Source: Acidobacteriota bacterium
GTDB taxonomy: Bacteria; Acidobacteriota; Terriglobia; UBA7540
Direction of reading: 5' to 3'
NCBI GenBank assembly: GCA_021838785.1
Contig: JAKCCV010000009.1
Coordinates: 62,001 to 126,000 of the forward strand
DNA: 64,000 nt
Part shown: positions 9,179 through 22,297 of the stretch, piece after piece
Numbering within the stretch: position 1 is the first letter of the stretch
How the letters are laid out: each line of letters starts with the position of its first letter
Notes under the pieces: generated by a model
The model's input: only the letters and a program-made list of their open reading frames with translations
Database searches by the model: none
What the model was told of the DNA's origin: nothing
Program-made: the position numbers and the translations under genes

Positions 9179-9546
9179 TAAAGAACCTCTGGCGCCAGCG
9201 AGACAATCTTGAGAAACTTCTTTTCGCGCAACTCTCGGGCCACGGGCCCAAACACGCGCGTTCCCACCGGCTCGCCAGCATCGTTAATCAGCACCGCCGC
9301 GTTTTCGTCAAAACGGATGTAGCTGCCGTCGCGCCGCCGTTGTTCTTTCCTCATCCGAACGATGACGGCTTTGACCACTTTCCCCTTGGGCACGGCGCTT
9401 TCCGGCGTGGCCTCCTTGACCGACGCGGTAATCACATCTCCCAACCCCGCCTGCAAACCCACGTCTCCTCCCAGCGGCAGGATGCAGGAAAGCTTGCGCG
9501 CCCCGGAATTATCGGCGACCTGCAAGATGGTCCGCATTCCAATCAT
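9178..9546 (-). CDS. rplN: 50S ribosomal protein L14
   Basis: L14 forms intersubunit bridges and part of the RsfS-binding surface. The 122-residue product has the family length and the conserved stretches [17 protein letters not shown] and [15 protein letters not shown]. The ATG at 9544-9546 overlaps the stop of rpsQ by ATGA. It precedes rplX with a one-base overlap. Confidence 0.98.
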   Translation of the reverse strand: MIGMRTILQVADNSGARKLSCILPLGGDVGLQAGLGDVITASVKEATPESAVPKGKVVKAVIVRMRKEQRRRDGSYIRFDENAAVLINDAGEPVGTRVFGPVARELREKKFLKIVSLAPEVL

Positions 9547-9824
9547 GCGATTCCCTCCGCCACCGGCGCCGTCGAGCTGGTCTTCGACACCACCTCCACC
9601 ACTCGCCAGCGCTTCCGACGGCTCAATGGCCGAGTCTCTTCAATCCAGACCCAGTCGCCCGGCCGGCACTCGCTCTTTTCATCGTGAGCCAGAAATTTCT
9701 TTGACCGACGCACGACCTTCTTGTAGAGGGGGTCCAAAAACTGGCGCTCAACGGTCACCACGACCGTTTTCTGCATTTTGTTGCTGGTCACCTGACCGAT
9801 TTTCTTTTGCCTGCGTTTTTGCAT
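9543..9824 (-). CDS. rpsQ: 30S ribosomal protein S17
   Basis: S17 is an OB-fold protein that folds the 5' domain of 16S rRNA. The 93-residue form starting at ATG 9822-9824 ([20 protein letters not shown]) matches the family; the open frame extends much further upstream but that part overlaps rpmC and has no similarity. The conserved HPLYKK-type segment reads [21 protein letters not shown] short Ser/Thr/Ala tail ends the protein. Its ribosome site is weak, and it ends in an ATGA overlap with rplN. Confidence 0.96.
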   Translation of the reverse strand: MQKRRQKKIGQVTSNKMQKTVVVTVERQFLDPLYKKVVRRSKKFLAHDEKSECRPGDWVWIEETRPLSRRKRWRVVEVVSKTSSTAPVAEGIA

Positions 9825-9856
9825 CGTGGTTTGCTCTTGGAGCCTCACCCCTCGTC

Positions 9857-10105
9857 TTAGGACGACGGGGCCTGCCGCGCCGACCGAGCCCGCTCCCGCG
9901 CAACCGTCTTGACGCGCGCTATCCCTTTCTTTAATTCTCGCATGACCGCCAGGACGTCCGTTTGGCCACCTGCATACTGGAACCGCAGCCGCAACAGCCG
10001 TTCTGAAAAGTCGCGGCCGGCCACCGCCAGTTCTTCCTCGGTCCATTCCCGCATCTTTTCTGCCGGCCACTTCCACTTCTTGTCTTTGTCGAGTTTGACC
10101 GCCAT
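9857..10105 (-). CDS. rpmC: 50S ribosomal protein L29
   Basis: L29 is a small helical protein beside the polypeptide exit tunnel that helps bind trigger factor and SRP. The 82 residues include the core [20 protein letters not shown] and the second helix [20 protein letters not shown]. The N-terminus is about 12 residues longer than common L29 and is Lys/Trp-rich. The ATG start is 3 nt after the rplP stop. Confidence 0.96.
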   Translation of the reverse strand: MAVKLDKDKKWKWPAEKMREWTEEELAVAGRDFSERLLRLRFQYAGGQTDVLAVMRELKKGIARVKTVARERARSARQAPSS

Positions 10106-10108
10106 ACC

Positions 10109-10537
10109 CTAAACTCCGCTTCCTGCCGTTGCCCGGGCAACGAATTTGGTCGGAAGGGGCAACTTGTGACTGGCCAAGGCAAACGCCTGGCGTGCTTCAG
10201 CTTCCGTCACGCCCTCCAGCTCAAACAAAATGCGTCCCGGTTTCACCACCGCCACCCAAAACTCCGGCGCTCCCTTGCCCTTTCCCATGCGCGTTTCCGC
10301 CGGTTTTTTGGTGACCGGCTTGTCCGGGAAGATGCGAATAAAGGGAGGCTTTCCGCCTCGCTTGATGGAGCGCGTGATGGCAATGCGGCAGGCTTCAATT
10401 TGCCGATCGGTAATCCAGCCCGGCTTGATCGCCTTCAGGCCAAAATCCCCGAAGGCCAGCGTCGAGCCGCGCCACGCCATCCCGCGCATCCGTCCGCGCT
10501 GTTGTTTGCGAAACTTCACCTTGCTCGGCATCAACAT
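10109..10537 (-). CDS. rplP: 50S ribosomal protein L16
   Basis: L16 contacts the A-site tRNA elbow and organises the peptidyl-transferase region. The 142-residue product starts [20 protein letters not shown] and contains the conserved [19 protein letters not shown] loop. The ATG at 10535-10537 is used; a second ATG two codons later is an alternative. It lies between rpsC and rpmC as expected. Confidence 0.98.
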   Translation of the reverse strand: MLMPSKVKFRKQQRGRMRGMAWRGSTLAFGDFGLKAIKPGWITDRQIEACRIAITRSIKRGGKPPFIRIFPDKPVTKKPAETRMGKGKGAPEFWVAVVKPGRILFELEGVTEAEARQAFALASHKLPLPTKFVARATAGSGV

Positions 10538-10547
10538 AAGATGGGCC

Positions 10548-11216
10548 TCATGGCTGGCTGGCTGCCGGCGTTTCCGGCTTCCGCTTCTCCTGCAAAATTT
10601 CGCCGTTATAAATCCAGCACTTCACGCCGATCATCCCGTAGGTCGTCATCGCTTCGGCAAGACCGAAATCAATATCCGCCCGCAAGGTGTGCAGCGGGAG
10701 TCGGCCTTGCAGATACCATTCCGAGCGCGCAATTTCCGCCCCGTTGAGCCGTCCTCCCACCCTCACCTTGATGCCCTTGCATCCAAATCGCAGCGCCGAG
10801 TCCACAGCCTTGCGCATGGCGCGGCGAAACGCCACCCGCTTTTCCAATTGCAGGGCGATGGATTCCGCCACCAGTTGCGCATTCAACTCGGGCCGATGGA
10901 CCTCTTGAATGTTGATGGGCAGCACCTCGCGTCCGGTCTTTTTCTGAATCTCCTGGCGCAGTCGGTCAATCTCCGCGCCCTTGCGCCCAATGATGATGCC
11001 CGGCCGCGCCGTGTAAATCGCAATCTTGAGCTTGTTGCCCGGCCGCTCAATTTCCACCGAGGCCACGCCCGCACTCTTCAACTGCTCCTTGAGTTGCCGC
11101 TTGAGCTTCAGATCCTCGTGCAGCAGCTCGGCATAACCCTTTTTCGCAAACCAGCGCGATTTCCAGGTCTTGTTGTAGCCTAAGCGAAAACCGTACGGAT
11201 GAACCTTCTGTCCCAA
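10548..11216 (-). CDS. rpsC: 30S ribosomal protein S3
   Basis: S3 lies at the mRNA entry and contributes to the ribosomal helicase. The start is a TTG (11214-11216), six bases after AGGAGG, giving the family N-terminus [14 protein letters not shown]; a longer GTG-started frame overlaps rplV and lacks homology upstream. The 222-residue protein has the KH domain ([19 protein letters not shown]) and the C-terminal domain ([20 protein letters not shown]). It is the clearest case here of a non-ATG start in a highly expressed gene. Confidence 0.97.
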   Translation of the reverse strand: MGQKVHPYGFRLGYNKTWKSRWFAKKGYAELLHEDLKLKRQLKEQLKSAGVASVEIERPGNKLKIAIYTARPGIIIGRKGAEIDRLRQEIQKKTGREVLPINIQEVHRPELNAQLVAESIALQLEKRVAFRRAMRKAVDSALRFGCKGIKVRVGGRLNGAEIARSEWYLQGRLPLHTLRADIDFGLAEAMTTYGMIGVKCWIYNGEILQEKRKPETPAASQP

Positions 11217-11254
11217 TGCTTGCCTCCTCGACCCAACTCCAGAAAACCCGGGCT

Positions 11255-11599
11255 TCACTTCTCCGGTGAACTCACCACCACCGTGATGTGGCTGGTGCGT
11301 CGCTGATAACGATACGCTCGGCCTTGGGGCGCGGGCCGTATGCGTTTGGCCCGCGGACCTTCGTTGACGTAGGCTCGCTTCACCACCAGTTCCTCCACAT
11401 CCACCGTCTCGGACTTCTGCTCGGCGTTGGCAATGGCGGCGTGCAGCACTTTCATGACTTCTTCGGTCACGCGCTTTTTGGTGAACCGCAAAGTATTCAT
11501 GGCATCGCCCACCCGCTGGCCGCGGATCAAATCCACCACCAGCCGGGCCTTCTGTGGTGACACTCGAAGGTATTTTGCCGTCGCCCTTGCTTCCGCCAT
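11255..11599 (-). CDS. rplV: 50S ribosomal protein L22
   Basis: L22 lines the polypeptide exit tunnel with a long beta-hairpin. The 114 residues match the family: [19 protein letters not shown] at the start and [20 protein letters not shown] in the tunnel loop region. The ATG is clear. It sits 24 nt upstream of the rpsC start in the conserved rpsS-rplV-rpsC order. Confidence 0.98.
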   Translation of the reverse strand: MAEARATAKYLRVSPQKARLVVDLIRGQRVGDAMNTLRFTKKRVTEEVMKVLHAAIANAEQKSETVDVEELVVKRAYVNEGPRAKRIRPAPQGRAYRYQRRTSHITVVVSSPEK

Positions 11600-11623
11600 A
11601 GTTTTTCGGTTCCGTCCTCCGCT

Positions 11624-11977
11624 TTAGCTCGCCGAACCCGCTGCTGGGGCCGCCGGCTTCGGTGCCGTTGCGCCGGCCGCCGGCGGGGGCGCGGCAGCAG
11701 CAGCCCGTTCCGCCGCCACCTTCACGCTGTGTCCCTTAAAGGTTCGCGTGGGGGAGAATTCTCCCAGCTTGTGCCCCACCATGTTCTCCGTGACATAGAC
11801 GGGAATGAACTTCTTCCCATTGTGGACGGCAATGGTATGGCCTACCATTTCCGGCACGATGGTGGAGCGTCGTGACCACGTCTTGACCACTTTCTTTTCA
11901 AAACGTCGGTTGAGCAGCTCGATTTTTTTCATCAAGTGCTCATCCACAAACGGTCCTTTCTTGAGCGATCGCCCCAA
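11624..11977 (-). CDS. rpsS: 30S ribosomal protein S19 with Ala/Pro-rich tail
   Basis: S19 is in the 30S head and contacts the 50S through a bridge with S13. The start is TTG 11975-11977 (family N-terminus [19 protein letters not shown]), six bases after AAGGAGG. The canonical protein ends after about 92 residues ([16 protein letters not shown]); the frame then adds about 25 Ala/Pro-rich residues. Total length is 117. The tail resembles in composition the larger tail on L30 in the same operon. Confidence 0.96.
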   Translation of the reverse strand: MGRSLKKGPFVDEHLMKKIELLNRRFEKKVVKTWSRRSTIVPEMVGHTIAVHNGKKFIPVYVTENMVGHKLGEFSPTRTFKGHSVKVAAERAAAAAPPPAAGATAPKPAAPAAGSAS

Positions 11978-11988
11978 CGCCTTCCTCC

Positions 11989-12816
11989 TTATTTCTTCTC
12001 TCGCCCCTTGACAATAAACCGATCCGTCCGCTTGTTGTGCCGTGTCTTGTAGCCTCGCGTCGGCTGCCCCCACGGCGTTACCGGATGGCGTCCACCGGAG
12101 GTTTTGCCTTCGCCGCCGCCGTGCGGATGATCCACCGGGTTCATGGAGACGCCTCGGTTAGTGGGGCGAATGCCCAGCCAACGCTTTCGTCCCGCTTTGC
12201 CGATCGAGATATTTTCGTGATCCACATTGCCAATTTGGCCAATCGTCGCCATGCAGTCCACATGCAACTGTCGCACTTCGCCCGACGGCAATCGCAGTTG
12301 GGCGTAATCTCCCTCTTTGGCCAGCAACTGCGCGCTCCCACCTGCGCCTCGCACCAGTTGCCCTCCCTTGCCCGGTCGCAACTCCAGGTTGTGCACCAAC
12401 GTGCCCACGGGAATGTTTTTTAAGGGCAGCGCATTGCCCGTCATAATGTCGGCCTCGGGGCCTGAAATCACGGAGTCCCCCACCTTAAGCCCCTGCGGAT
12501 AGAGAATGTATCGCTTCTCCCCGTCCGCGTAACTGAGCAAGGAGATGAAGGCCGAGCGGTTAGGGTCATACTCAATCGTCTCAACGCGCGCCGGAATGCC
12601 GGTTTTATCCCGGCGAAAATCAATCACCCGATAGCGCCGCTTATGCCCGCCGCCCCGATGCCAGATGGTAATCTCACCGCGGTTGTTGCGACCCGAAATG
12701 CGCCTTTTCGGCTCGAGCAGCGGCTTATGCGGCTTGGAGGTGGTCAGCTCTTCAAACGTCAGCGACGTTTGAAAGCGCCGCGTTTCCGTGTAGGGGCGGT
12801 AGGTTTTGATCGCCAT
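11989..12816 (-). CDS. rplB: 50S ribosomal protein L2
   Basis: L2 is needed for subunit association and peptidyl-transferase activity. The 275-residue protein has the N-terminal OB-like domain and the SH3-like C-terminal domain, with the signature [20 protein letters not shown] that contains the conserved histidine near the active centre. The ATG start gives [14 protein letters not shown]. Length and gene order are standard. Confidence 0.99.
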   Translation of the reverse strand: MAIKTYRPYTETRRFQTSLTFEELTTSKPHKPLLEPKRRISGRNNRGEITIWHRGGGHKRRYRVIDFRRDKTGIPARVETIEYDPNRSAFISLLSYADGEKRYILYPQGLKVGDSVISGPEADIMTGNALPLKNIPVGTLVHNLELRPGKGGQLVRGAGGSAQLLAKEGDYAQLRLPSGEVRQLHVDCMATIGQIGNVDHENISIGKAGRKRWLGIRPTNRGVSMNPVDHPHGGGEGKTSGGRHPVTPWGQPTRGYKTRHNKRTDRFIVKGREKK

Positions 12817-12835
12817 AGGCTGCTTCTTTCGGCTC

Positions 12836-13141
12836 TTAGGCCGTTTCCACGTATTCGGGCAGTTTGGTCCCCGCCTTCACCTTCACGTAAGCTTTCTTCC
12901 AATCGGGCCGTTTGCCGGACCGTGTCCCTCGTCTTCGAACCTTGCCCGGAAAGTTCGCCGTATGCACGGATTCAATCTTGCCTTGAAGGTCTTTGAAGGC
13001 CTCTTCCACGGCTTCTCGGATTTCCACCTTGGTGGCGTGCGGGTCCACGCGAAAGCACAGCGTGCGTGCGCGCTCCTTCACGTCCACGCTCTTTTCCGTC
13101 ACGATGGGCTGCCGCAAAATCTGGTAGGGATTTCTTTTCAT
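12836..13141 (-). CDS. rplW: 50S ribosomal protein L23
   Basis: L23 sits at the tunnel exit and is the docking site for trigger factor and SRP. I use the ATG at 13139-13141 ([18 protein letters not shown]), preceded by AGGAG; the open frame extends 13 codons further but into rplD. The 101 residues include the [20 protein letters not shown] core. The start overlaps the rplD stop by ATGA. Confidence 0.97.
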   Translation of the reverse strand: MKRNPYQILRQPIVTEKSVDVKERARTLCFRVDPHATKVEIREAVEEAFKDLQGKIESVHTANFPGKVRRRGTRSGKRPDWKKAYVKVKAGTKLPEYVETA

Positions 13142-13761
13142 CGCAGCGACTCCTGCAACCGGAGGAGCGCCGGCTCGCAAATCAACAGCCGGTCATGGCT
13201 CAGCACATCGTAGGCATGGAGTTCGTGGTGCCGCGCCAAATCGCAGCCTTCAAGATTGCGCGAGGAGAGCTCCAGGTTGCGATCGGCTCGGTCGTGGACA
13301 ATCAAGACCTTTCGGCCTACCTCCAGCTTCTTCAGCGCTGTGGCGAAAACCTTCGTCTTGGGTTCCTCCACCTTCCATGCGTCCACCACAATCAGCTTAT
13401 TCTCCTGGTACTTGGCCGCCAGCGCCGACCGCAGCGCCCCCGCCAAAACCTTCTTCGGCAGGCGAATGGTGTAATCGCGCGGTTTAGGGCCGTGGGCAAT
13501 CGAGCCGTGCCGCCACAGGGAGCTGCGAATGCTGCCAACTCGCGCTCGCCCGGTTCCTTTTTGCCGCCATGGCTTCTTTCCGCCGCCCGAAACCTCGCCG
13601 CGCGTCTTCGTCGAGTGCGTGCCCGCCCGCCGACTCGCAAGATAGGCTCGAGTGGCCTCCCACAGAAGGCTTGGGTTGGGCTTCGCCGCAAACACTTCAT
13701 CGGCCAGTTCCAAGTCCTTCACCTTCTGACCTTCAAGATTTTTCACTTCAATGGTCGCCAT
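13138..13761 (-). CDS. rplD: 50S ribosomal protein L4
   Basis: L4 reaches into the exit tunnel and in enterobacteria also represses the S10 operon. The 207-residue product contains the long basic loop (KTRGEVSGGGKKPWRQKGTG, RARVGS) that contacts the tunnel and a C-terminal Rossmann-like part with KVLIVHDRADRNLELSSRN. ATG start. It overlaps rplW by 4 nt. Confidence 0.98.
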   Translation of the reverse strand: MATIEVKNLEGQKVKDLELADEVFAAKPNPSLLWEATRAYLASRRAGTHSTKTRGEVSGGGKKPWRQKGTGRARVGSIRSSLWRHGSIAHGPKPRDYTIRLPKKVLAGALRSALAAKYQENKLIVVDAWKVEEPKTKVFATALKKLEVGRKVLIVHDRADRNLELSSRNLEGCDLARHHELHAYDVLSHDRLLICEPALLRLQESLR

Positions 13762-13794
13762 AGCCGTTACCGCGTTTCGCTTTCCTTGCGCCGT

Positions 13795-14454
13795 CTAAGC
13801 GGGGCGCGCCGCCGCCTTGTGCGGTGCGCGCGCCTTGCGCACAATGACGTAGCCACCCTTGGGCCCGGGAACCGCGCCTTCCACCAGCAAAGCGTTCTCC
13901 TCCGGCAGTACTTGAACCACGCGCAGGTTGCGCACGGTCACCCGATCCGTACCCATGTGCCCGGCGGCCCGCATGCCCTTCAGCACTCGCGATGGAAACG
14001 CCGACGCGCCAATGGATCCGGGAGCGCGATGAAACATAGAACCGTGCGACGCTCCGCCCCCGCCAAAATGGTGCCGCTTGTGAAACCCCGCGAACCCGCG
14101 CCCCTTGGAGGTGCCAATCACGTCCACCCGCTCTTCGGCCTTGAAAATGTCCGCCAACACTTTGTCCCCGAGGTTCACTTCGGCGCCGCTGTCCGTCAGC
14201 CGAACTTCGCGCAGAAACCTAACCGGATTGGCTGCCGCCTTCTTGAAGTGTCCTTCCGCAGCCTTGCTCAGTCGCCTCGGCCCGGGAAGCTCCACCAAGC
14301 CGAGTTGCACCGCTTCATAGCCGTCCCGCTGCGCCGTCTTTCTCTGAATCACGATACAGGGGCCAGCCTTCAGGACCGTCACGGGAACCACGTCCCCGTT
14401 CTCGCGGAAGACCTGCGTCATCCCGACTTTTTTGCCCAAAATTGCGCTCACCAT
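13795..14454 (-). CDS. rplC: 50S ribosomal protein L3
   Basis: L3 is an early-assembly protein whose extension reaches the peptidyl-transferase centre. The 219-residue protein starts [20 protein letters not shown] and has the central loop [20 protein letters not shown] followed by [11 protein letters not shown] and the GHMG element. A basic Ala/Arg-rich tail closes it. It follows rpsJ, the first gene of the S10 block. Confidence 0.98.
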   Translation of the reverse strand: MVSAILGKKVGMTQVFRENGDVVPVTVLKAGPCIVIQRKTAQRDGYEAVQLGLVELPGPRRLSKAAEGHFKKAAANPVRFLREVRLTDSGAEVNLGDKVLADIFKAEERVDVIGTSKGRGFAGFHKRHHFGGGGASHGSMFHRAPGSIGASAFPSRVLKGMRAAGHMGTDRVTVRNLRVVQVLPEENALLVEGAVPGPKGGYVIVRKARAPHKAAARPA

Positions 14455-14508
14455 CTAAACCGCTCCGCCCGTCTTAGCAGCGTTTTCCAAGCGCCGCGCA
14501 CAGAGGCC

Positions 14509-14838
14509 TTACTTCGTATGCTCTTTGCCGAAAGCCTTGATTTCAATATCCACGCCCGCCGGCAAATCCAGCTTGGTCAGGGCGTCAATCGTCTGTGCGT
14601 TCGGCTCCAGAATATCCACCAGCCGCTTGTGGGTCCGGATCTCAAACTGTTCGCGCGACTTCTTATCCGTGTGCGGGGACCGAAGCACGCAATACTTGTT
14701 GACGACGGTCGGCAACGGCACCGGACCCGCCACCTCGGCCCCCGTCCGCCGCGCCGTGGAGACAATCTCCGCCGCGGATTGGTCCAGCACACGGTGATCG
14801 TAGCCCTTCAGCCGAATTCGGATTTTCTGATGCAGCAT
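14509..14838 (-). CDS. rpsJ: 30S ribosomal protein S10 (NusE)
   Basis: S10 is part of the 30S head and also acts as NusE in rRNA antitermination, which fits the boxA-like site seen upstream of the 23S gene in this window. The start used is ATG 14836-14838 ([20 protein letters not shown]), 10 nt after the tuf stop. The 109 residues include [20 protein letters not shown] and the [10 protein letters not shown] strand. It is slightly longer at the C-terminus than the usual 102-105 residues. Confidence 0.98.
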   Translation of the reverse strand: MLHQKIRIRLKGYDHRVLDQSAAEIVSTARRTGAEVAGPVPLPTVVNKYCVLRSPHTDKKSREQFEIRTHKRLVDILEPNAQTIDALTKLDLPAGVDIEIKAFGKEHTK

Positions 14839-14848
14839 CAATCCCCAC

Positions 14849-16039
<1,191 letters not shown>

Positions 16040-16098
16040 ATCTCCTCGCTCGATAGGGGAGCTGCAGCTTGCCCGGTCCCCGAATGAGAACTGCTCGC

Positions 16099-18255
16099 TT
16101 ACTTAGCCACAGGCTTTCCTTGAACCCTGGCCACCACCTCCGCCTCAACCTCCGAGGGCGTCGGCTCGTAGCGCAGGAAGTGCATCGTGTAACTCGCCCG
16201 ACCCTGAGTGCGCGATCGCAGGTCGGTCGCGTAGCCGAACATCTCCGCCAGCGGCACCGTGGCGCGGAGAATCTGCGTCGAGCCACGCTTCTCCATGCCC
16301 TCAATCCGCCCTCGGCGCGCGCTCAAATCGCCCAAAACGTCTCCCATATATTCTTCCGGAACCACTACTTCAACCTTCATCACCGGCTCGAGCAGCACGG
16401 GCTTCCCCTTGGCCGCCGCTTCCTTAAAGCCTATCGAGGCCGCGATTTTGAACGCTATTTCGGAGGAGTCCACTTCGTGGTAGGACCCATCCATCAGCGC
16501 GACCCGAATCCCCGTCATCTCGTAGCCGGCCAACACGCCGCCTTCCATCGCCTCGCGCACCCCGGCAAAAACCGCCGGAATGTATTCTCGAGGCACCACG
16601 CCGCCCACAATTTCATCGAGAAACAGCAGATTCAAATCGGGGTCGAATTTGTTGGTTGATTTCTTTTTGGTTAGATCAGCGATCAAGGCGGGGTCCGGAT
16701 GCGGGAGGGGGTCTAGGCGCAAGAACACGTGGCCATACTGCCCTCGCCCGCCCGTCTGACGAATATATTTGCCTTCGGCTTCGGCGGCGTGGCGGATGGT
16801 TTCCCGATAGGCGACTTGCGGCCGGCCGACGGTCGCGCCCACATTGAACTCGCGCATCATGCGATCCACAAGAATTTCCAGGTGCAGCTCTCCCATGCCG
16901 GAGATGAGGGTCTGCCCTGTATCCGGGTCCGTATGCACCTTGAAGGTCGGGTCTTCCTGGGTCAGCTTTTCGAGCGCCGTGGACAGCTTTTCCTGGTCAG
17001 CCTTGGTCTTGGGCTCGATGGCCACCGAAATCACCGGCGCCGGAAAATCCATCGCCTCGTACACGACCGGTGAGGATTCCAGGCAGACCGTGTCGCCGGT
17101 GGCAACACTCTTCAACCCCACAGCGGCGGCGATGTCGCCGGCAAAAACCTCGTTAATTTCCTCCCGCTTGTTGGCGTGCATTTTCAAAAGCCGGCCGATC
17201 CGCTCGCGCCGGTCGCGCCGCGGGTTGTAAACCGTATCGCCGCTTTTCAGCGTGCCGGAGTAAACGCGGAGGAAAGCGAGTTGGCCCACAAAGGGATCCG
17301 TCATGATCTTGAAAATGAGGGCGGAGAACGGCTCGTCATCGGCGGCCCTTCGCACCACTTTCTCCTCTTCGTTTTTCGGATTGACGCCTTCGATGGGCGG
17401 GATATCCACGGGGGAAGGAAGATAATCAACCACCGCATCTAGGAGCGGCTGCACTCCCTTGTTCTTGAACGCCGCCCCGCACACAACTGGAACGACCTGG
17501 AGCGCGATCGTTGCGCGGCGCAGGCTTGCTCGCAGCTCCTCCGCCGACACCTCTTCGCCATGCACGTACTTGTGCATTATTTGATCGTCCACTTCCGCCA
17601 GCGCTTCGATCACTTGGTCGCGCTGATGCCGGCTCGTCTCCGCCAGCTCGGGAGGAATTTCCTGGACAACGTAATCCGCGCCCAAGGTCTCATCTTTCCA
17701 AACAATGGCTTTCTGTTCCAAAACATCCACGACCCCTTGGAATGAGTCCTCCGCGCCGATCGGCCACTCGACCACCACAGGGTTCGCCCGCAGCTTGGAG
17801 CGAAGCTGGCGGATGCACTCGGCGTAGTCCGCGCCGGCCCGGTCCATTTTGTTAACGAACACGATTCGCGGGACGCGGTACTTGTCCGCCTGCCGCCAGA
17901 CGGCTTCCGTCTGGGGTTCTACTCCTTCGACAGCCCCTAAAATAGCAATCGCTCCGTCCAGTACCCGGAGCGATCTTTCGACTTCTGCCGTAAAATCCAC
18001 GTGACCCGGCGTATCAATAATATTGATTCGGATGTCTTTCCAGAAACAGGTCGTGGCCGCCGAGGTAATCGTGATGCCTCGCTCCTGCTCCTGCTCCATC
18101 CAATCCATGACGGCCGTGCCTTCGTGGACCTCACCCATCTTGTGCGTGATGCCCGTGTAATAGAGAATCCGCTCCGTGGTGGTCGTCTTCCCGGCATCAA
18201 TGTGAGCCATGATGCCGATGTTCCGGGTTTTCTCGATAGATACTTGTCGCGGCAT
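16099..18255 (-). CDS. fusA: Elongation factor G
   Basis: EF-G catalyses GTP-dependent translocation. The 718-residue product has G1 [15 protein letters not shown] near residue 17, [13 protein letters not shown]3 [13 protein letters not shown]4 [10 protein letters not shown], the EF-G-specific insert and domains II-V, including domain IV with [20 protein letters not shown]. Both length and motifs are full. It lies between rpsG and tuf as in other str operons. Confidence 0.99.
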   Translation of the reverse strand: MPRQVSIEKTRNIGIMAHIDAGKTTTTERILYYTGITHKMGEVHEGTAVMDWMEQEQERGITITSAATTCFWKDIRINIIDTPGHVDFTAEVERSLRVLDGAIAILGAVEGVEPQTEAVWRQADKYRVPRIVFVNKMDRAGADYAECIRQLRSKLRANPVVVEWPIGAEDSFQGVVDVLEQKAIVWKDETLGADYVVQEIPPELAETSRHQRDQVIEALAEVDDQIMHKYVHGEEVSAEELRASLRRATIALQVVPVVCGAAFKNKGVQPLLDAVVDYLPSPVDIPPIEGVNPKNEEEKVVRRAADDEPFSALIFKIMTDPFVGQLAFLRVYSGTLKSGDTVYNPRRDRRERIGRLLKMHANKREEINEVFAGDIAAAVGLKSVATGDTVCLESSPVVYEAMDFPAPVISVAIEPKTKADQEKLSTALEKLTQEDPTFKVHTDPDTGQTLISGMGELHLEILVDRMMREFNVGATVGRPQVAYRETIRHAAEAEGKYIRQTGGRGQYGHVFLRLDPLPHPDPALIADLTKKKSTNKFDPDLNLLFLDEIVGGVVPREYIPAVFAGVREAMEGGVLAGYEMTGIRVALMDGSYHEVDSSEIAFKIAASIGFKEAAAKGKPVLLEPVMKVEVVVPEEYMGDVLGDLSARRGRIEGMEKRGSTQILRATVPLAEMFGYATDLRSRTQGRASYTMHFLRYEPTPSEVEAEVVARVQGKPVAK

Positions 18256-18413
18256 AACGCCTTATCAAACAATCCTTGCCCCGACCCCACTCCACGCAGG
18301 GCTTCTTTGGGGTGCCGATTGATCCTCATGAGCCGCCGCACGCGGCTCGCAAGACGGATCGCGCTCCGGGGTGGAGCATTTCCCGCCTTGCCATGTTTCC
18401 CGGTTGGCCGGGA

Positions 18414-18884
18414 TTACCAGCGGTAATGGGCAAAAGCCTTGTTGGCTTCCGCCATGCGGTGCGTGTCGTCCCGCTTTTTTACGGCGCCGCCGCGATTATT
18501 CGCGGCGTCCAAAATCTCTGCGGCAAGCTTTTCCACCAGCGACTTCTCGCCCCGCTCGCGAGCATAGCCGATGAGCCATCGCAGGCTCAGCGACGTCTGG
18601 CGGTTTCGATTCACTTCCACAGGAACCTGATAGTTAGCTCCGCCGACGCGACGCGTCTTCACCTCAAGCGTCGGCTTGACATTATCCACGGCCTTCTTAA
18701 AGATCTTCAGTGGATCATCGTTCGCCCGCTGCTGGATGACCTCGAAGGCTGAGTACACCGCACTCTGCGCTTTGGACCTCTTGCCTCGGTGCATGACGCA
18801 ATTGATCAACTTCTGCACCAATGGGCTCGAGTAAACAGGGTCAGGATTGGCTTCCCGACGTTCAACGTAACCCTTTCTTGGCAT
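18414..18884 (-). CDS. rpsG: 30S ribosomal protein S7
   Basis: S7 nucleates folding of the 16S rRNA head domain and, in E. coli, represses the str operon. The 156 residues start [20 protein letters not shown] and show the helical core [19 protein letters not shown] and the beta-arm [18 protein letters not shown]. The ATG start is clear. The gap to fusA (158 nt) is the longest inside the operon and could hold regulation that I cannot assign. Confidence 0.98.
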   Translation of the reverse strand: MPRKGYVERREANPDPVYSSPLVQKLINCVMHRGKRSKAQSAVYSAFEVIQQRANDDPLKIFKKAVDNVKPTLEVKTRRVGGANYQVPVEVNRNRQTSLSLRWLIGYARERGEKSLVEKLAAEILDAANNRGGAVKKRDDTHRMAEANKAFAHYRW

Positions 18885-18932
18885 CCTTGCCCCTTCGTGC
18901 GATCTCGGCGTCAGGCGCGAGCCGGCCCTGCC

Positions 18933-19310
18933 TCACGACGCCTTGGGTCGCTTGGCTCCGTACTTAGATCGGCCTTGTCGCCGGTCCGTCACGCCCGCCG
19001 AATCGAGCGTCCCTCGAATAATATGATAACGCACCCCGGGCAGGTCTTTCACCCGCCCGCCTCGAATTAAAACAATGGAGTGCTCTTGAAGATTGTGCCC
19101 CACACCCGGAATATAAGTCGTCACTTCAAACCCGTTGGTGAGCCGCACCCGCGCCACTTTGCGCAACGCCGAATTGGGTTTTTTGGGCGTCTGCGTATAA
19201 ACGCGAGTGCACACGCCTCGCTTCTGCGGCGAGCCTTCCAGCGCCGGGCTGGAAGTCTTGAAGCGTTGCTTCCGTCGTCCTTGGCGCACCAGTTGGTTAA
19301 AAGTCGGCAT
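18933..19310 (-). CDS. rpsL: 30S ribosomal protein S12
   Basis: S12 is at the decoding centre. The 125-residue protein contains the two loops that carry streptomycin-resistance positions: [17 protein letters not shown] and [20 protein letters not shown], both with the wild-type lysines. It is the first gene of the superoperon; a good promoter candidate lies about 90 nt upstream and the next gene upstream is divergent. Confidence 0.99.
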   Translation of the reverse strand: MPTFNQLVRQGRRKQRFKTSSPALEGSPQKRGVCTRVYTQTPKKPNSALRKVARVRLTNGFEVTTYIPGVGHNLQEHSIVLIRGGRVKDLPGVRYHIIRGTLDSAGVTDRRQGRSKYGAKRPKAS

Positions 19311-19398
19311 TCTCGCCTTTCGTCCTCTCCATGTCTCCGTCGCCGCTCACAGGTCCGCATCCCACAGCGACAGACCGCATGTTGAATCGAACCTTTCA

Positions 19399-19428
19399 AA
19401 AATACCAAACATTCTCAAAGCCTGTCAA
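19399..19428 (-). promoter_or_regulatory. Sigma-70-type promoter candidate for the str-S10-spc-alpha operon
   Basis: On the minus strand a perfect -35 TTGACA (19423-19428) is separated by 18 nt from TATTTT (19399-19404). The rpsL start lies about 90 nt downstream. The match, position and the absence of another gene upstream on this strand make it the likely promoter for the whole ribosomal-protein block. It is a sequence match only. Confidence 0.7.
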
Positions 19429-19458
19429 GCGGTGCTTTCACGTGGCGCGCAAGTTCGG

Positions 19459-19487
19459 TTGACCCATCGGGGTACCAATGGCATCAT
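19459..19487 (+). promoter_or_regulatory. Promoter candidate for the VWFA-related gene
   Basis: TTGACC (19459-19464), a 17-nt spacer and CATCAT (19482-19487) lie about 45 nt upstream of the ATG at 19530. The -35 matches 5 of 6 and the -10 matches 4 of 6 consensus bases. It is divergent from the rpsL promoter, about 30 nt away. Confidence 0.45.
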
Positions 19488-19529
19488 AGGGTAAGGATAA
19501 GGAATGGTTAGGGCAACCGAGGAGGCGCT

Positions 19530-20657
19530 ATGAGGGCAAAACGCATCCGGCTGACAATCGTGGGGCTGGCCATTACCGCGGGCCTGGTGACGATGGCGTG
19601 GGTCGGTCGGGCCAAAGCTCAAAGCGGGGGGCAAGCCGCCGGACCGGGCTCGCAATCGGGCGAGACGGTCTATGCCCCCAAGAAAACGCCTCCTTCACAG
19701 CCCATTCCGACGCCTGGCAACGTAACGCAACCCATCCAGCCGACCCAACCGCAAAAAATCAACCCGAAGAAGGTCTTCACGCTTTCGACCAGTACCAATC
19801 TGGTGAACGTCAACGTGCTGGTGACGGATAACAACGGCGATCCCATTCCTGGGCTGCAAAAAGACAATTTTCGCATTTACGATGACGGCGTTCCGCAAAC
19901 CGTTACCAATTTCTCGACGGCCGCCGCGCCCATGACGGTGTGTTTGCTGGTAGAGTTTAGCAACAAGTGGTGGGGCTACCTTTACTTGGCGCTTGAAGAC
20001 GCTTACCAATTCCTGGATTTCATGCGGCCGCAGGACTGGGTAGCCGTGGTCTCCTTTGGCATGCGCCCGCACATCATTCAGGATTTCACCCATAATCGCT
20101 ACGCGGTCAAAGCAGCCCTTGATAGCCTCCGCATTCCAGGCTTCAGCGAAACCAACCTCTATGACGCTCTCAACTTTACGCTGGGGCGGATGGAAAATAT
20201 CCAAGGCCGAAAAGGGATCATCGTTATTTGCACGGGGTTTGATACCTTCAGCAAGATTACTTATGGCGAAATGCTCAAAATTATCCGGGCCTCCAACACC
20301 CCCATTTATCCCATCAGCATCCTTTCCTGGGTAACGGTCCGATACGGCAGCAACATTGACAGCCTGCAAGCGCGCAACGCCCTCACGACGTTTGCCAAGT
20401 ATTCCGGCGGCGAGGCTTTTTTCCCGCGTTTCTCCGGTCAGTTGCCAGGCATCTATCGGCAAATTGCCAGCCAACTTCGGCAGGAGTATAGCCTTGGCTT
20501 TATTCCCACCAACCCCTCGGCCAAGGGCAAATATCATAAGCTCAAGGTGGAACTGGTGGCCCCCGACGGCAGCCCACTGAAGATCGTAAATCAGAAAGGC
20601 AAAGTGGTGAAATACCGCATCCTGGCGCGAGAGGGCTATTACGCTCAGAAATCCTAA
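19530..20657 (+). CDS. Secreted VWFA-related domain protein (acidobacterial type)
   Basis: The 375-residue product has a signal peptide (residues 1-31, cleavage near AKAQ), a Pro/Gln-rich linker to about residue 80, a short beta domain (NVLVTDNNGDPIPGLQKDNF, with PVTD-like features) and a von Willebrand factor A-like domain from about 135 to 290. This layout is that of the VWFA-related family that is expanded in Acidobacteriota. The metal-binding MIDAS DxSxS motif reads VEFSNK (142-146), so Asp is replaced by Glu and the last Ser by Lys; metal-dependent ligand binding may be lost. The start follows GGAGG. Function is not known, probably envelope-linked protein interaction. Confidence 0.85.
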   Translation: MRAKRIRLTIVGLAITAGLVTMAWVGRAKAQSGGQAAGPGSQSGETVYAPKKTPPSQPIPTPGNVTQPIQPTQPQKINPKKVFTLSTSTNLVNVNVLVTDNNGDPIPGLQKDNFRIYDDGVPQTVTNFSTAAAPMTVCLLVEFSNKWWGYLYLALEDAYQFLDFMRPQDWVAVVSFGMRPHIIQDFTHNRYAVKAALDSLRIPGFSETNLYDALNFTLGRMENIQGRKGIIVICTGFDTFSKITYGEMLKIIRASNTPIYPISILSWVTVRYGSNIDSLQARNALTTFAKYSGGEAFFPRFSGQLPGIYRQIASQLRQEYSLGFIPTNPSAKGKYHKLKVELVAPDGSPLKIVNQKGKVVKYRILAREGYYAQKS

Positions 20658-20743
20658 TCGGCAAGAACCACACGTGGGGCGGGGAGTACAGCGTGGGCCA
20701 GCGTGGCGCTGCACGTAGCGGTCGCTCTTCCTGACAACCGGTA

Positions 20744-22297
<1,554 letters not shown>

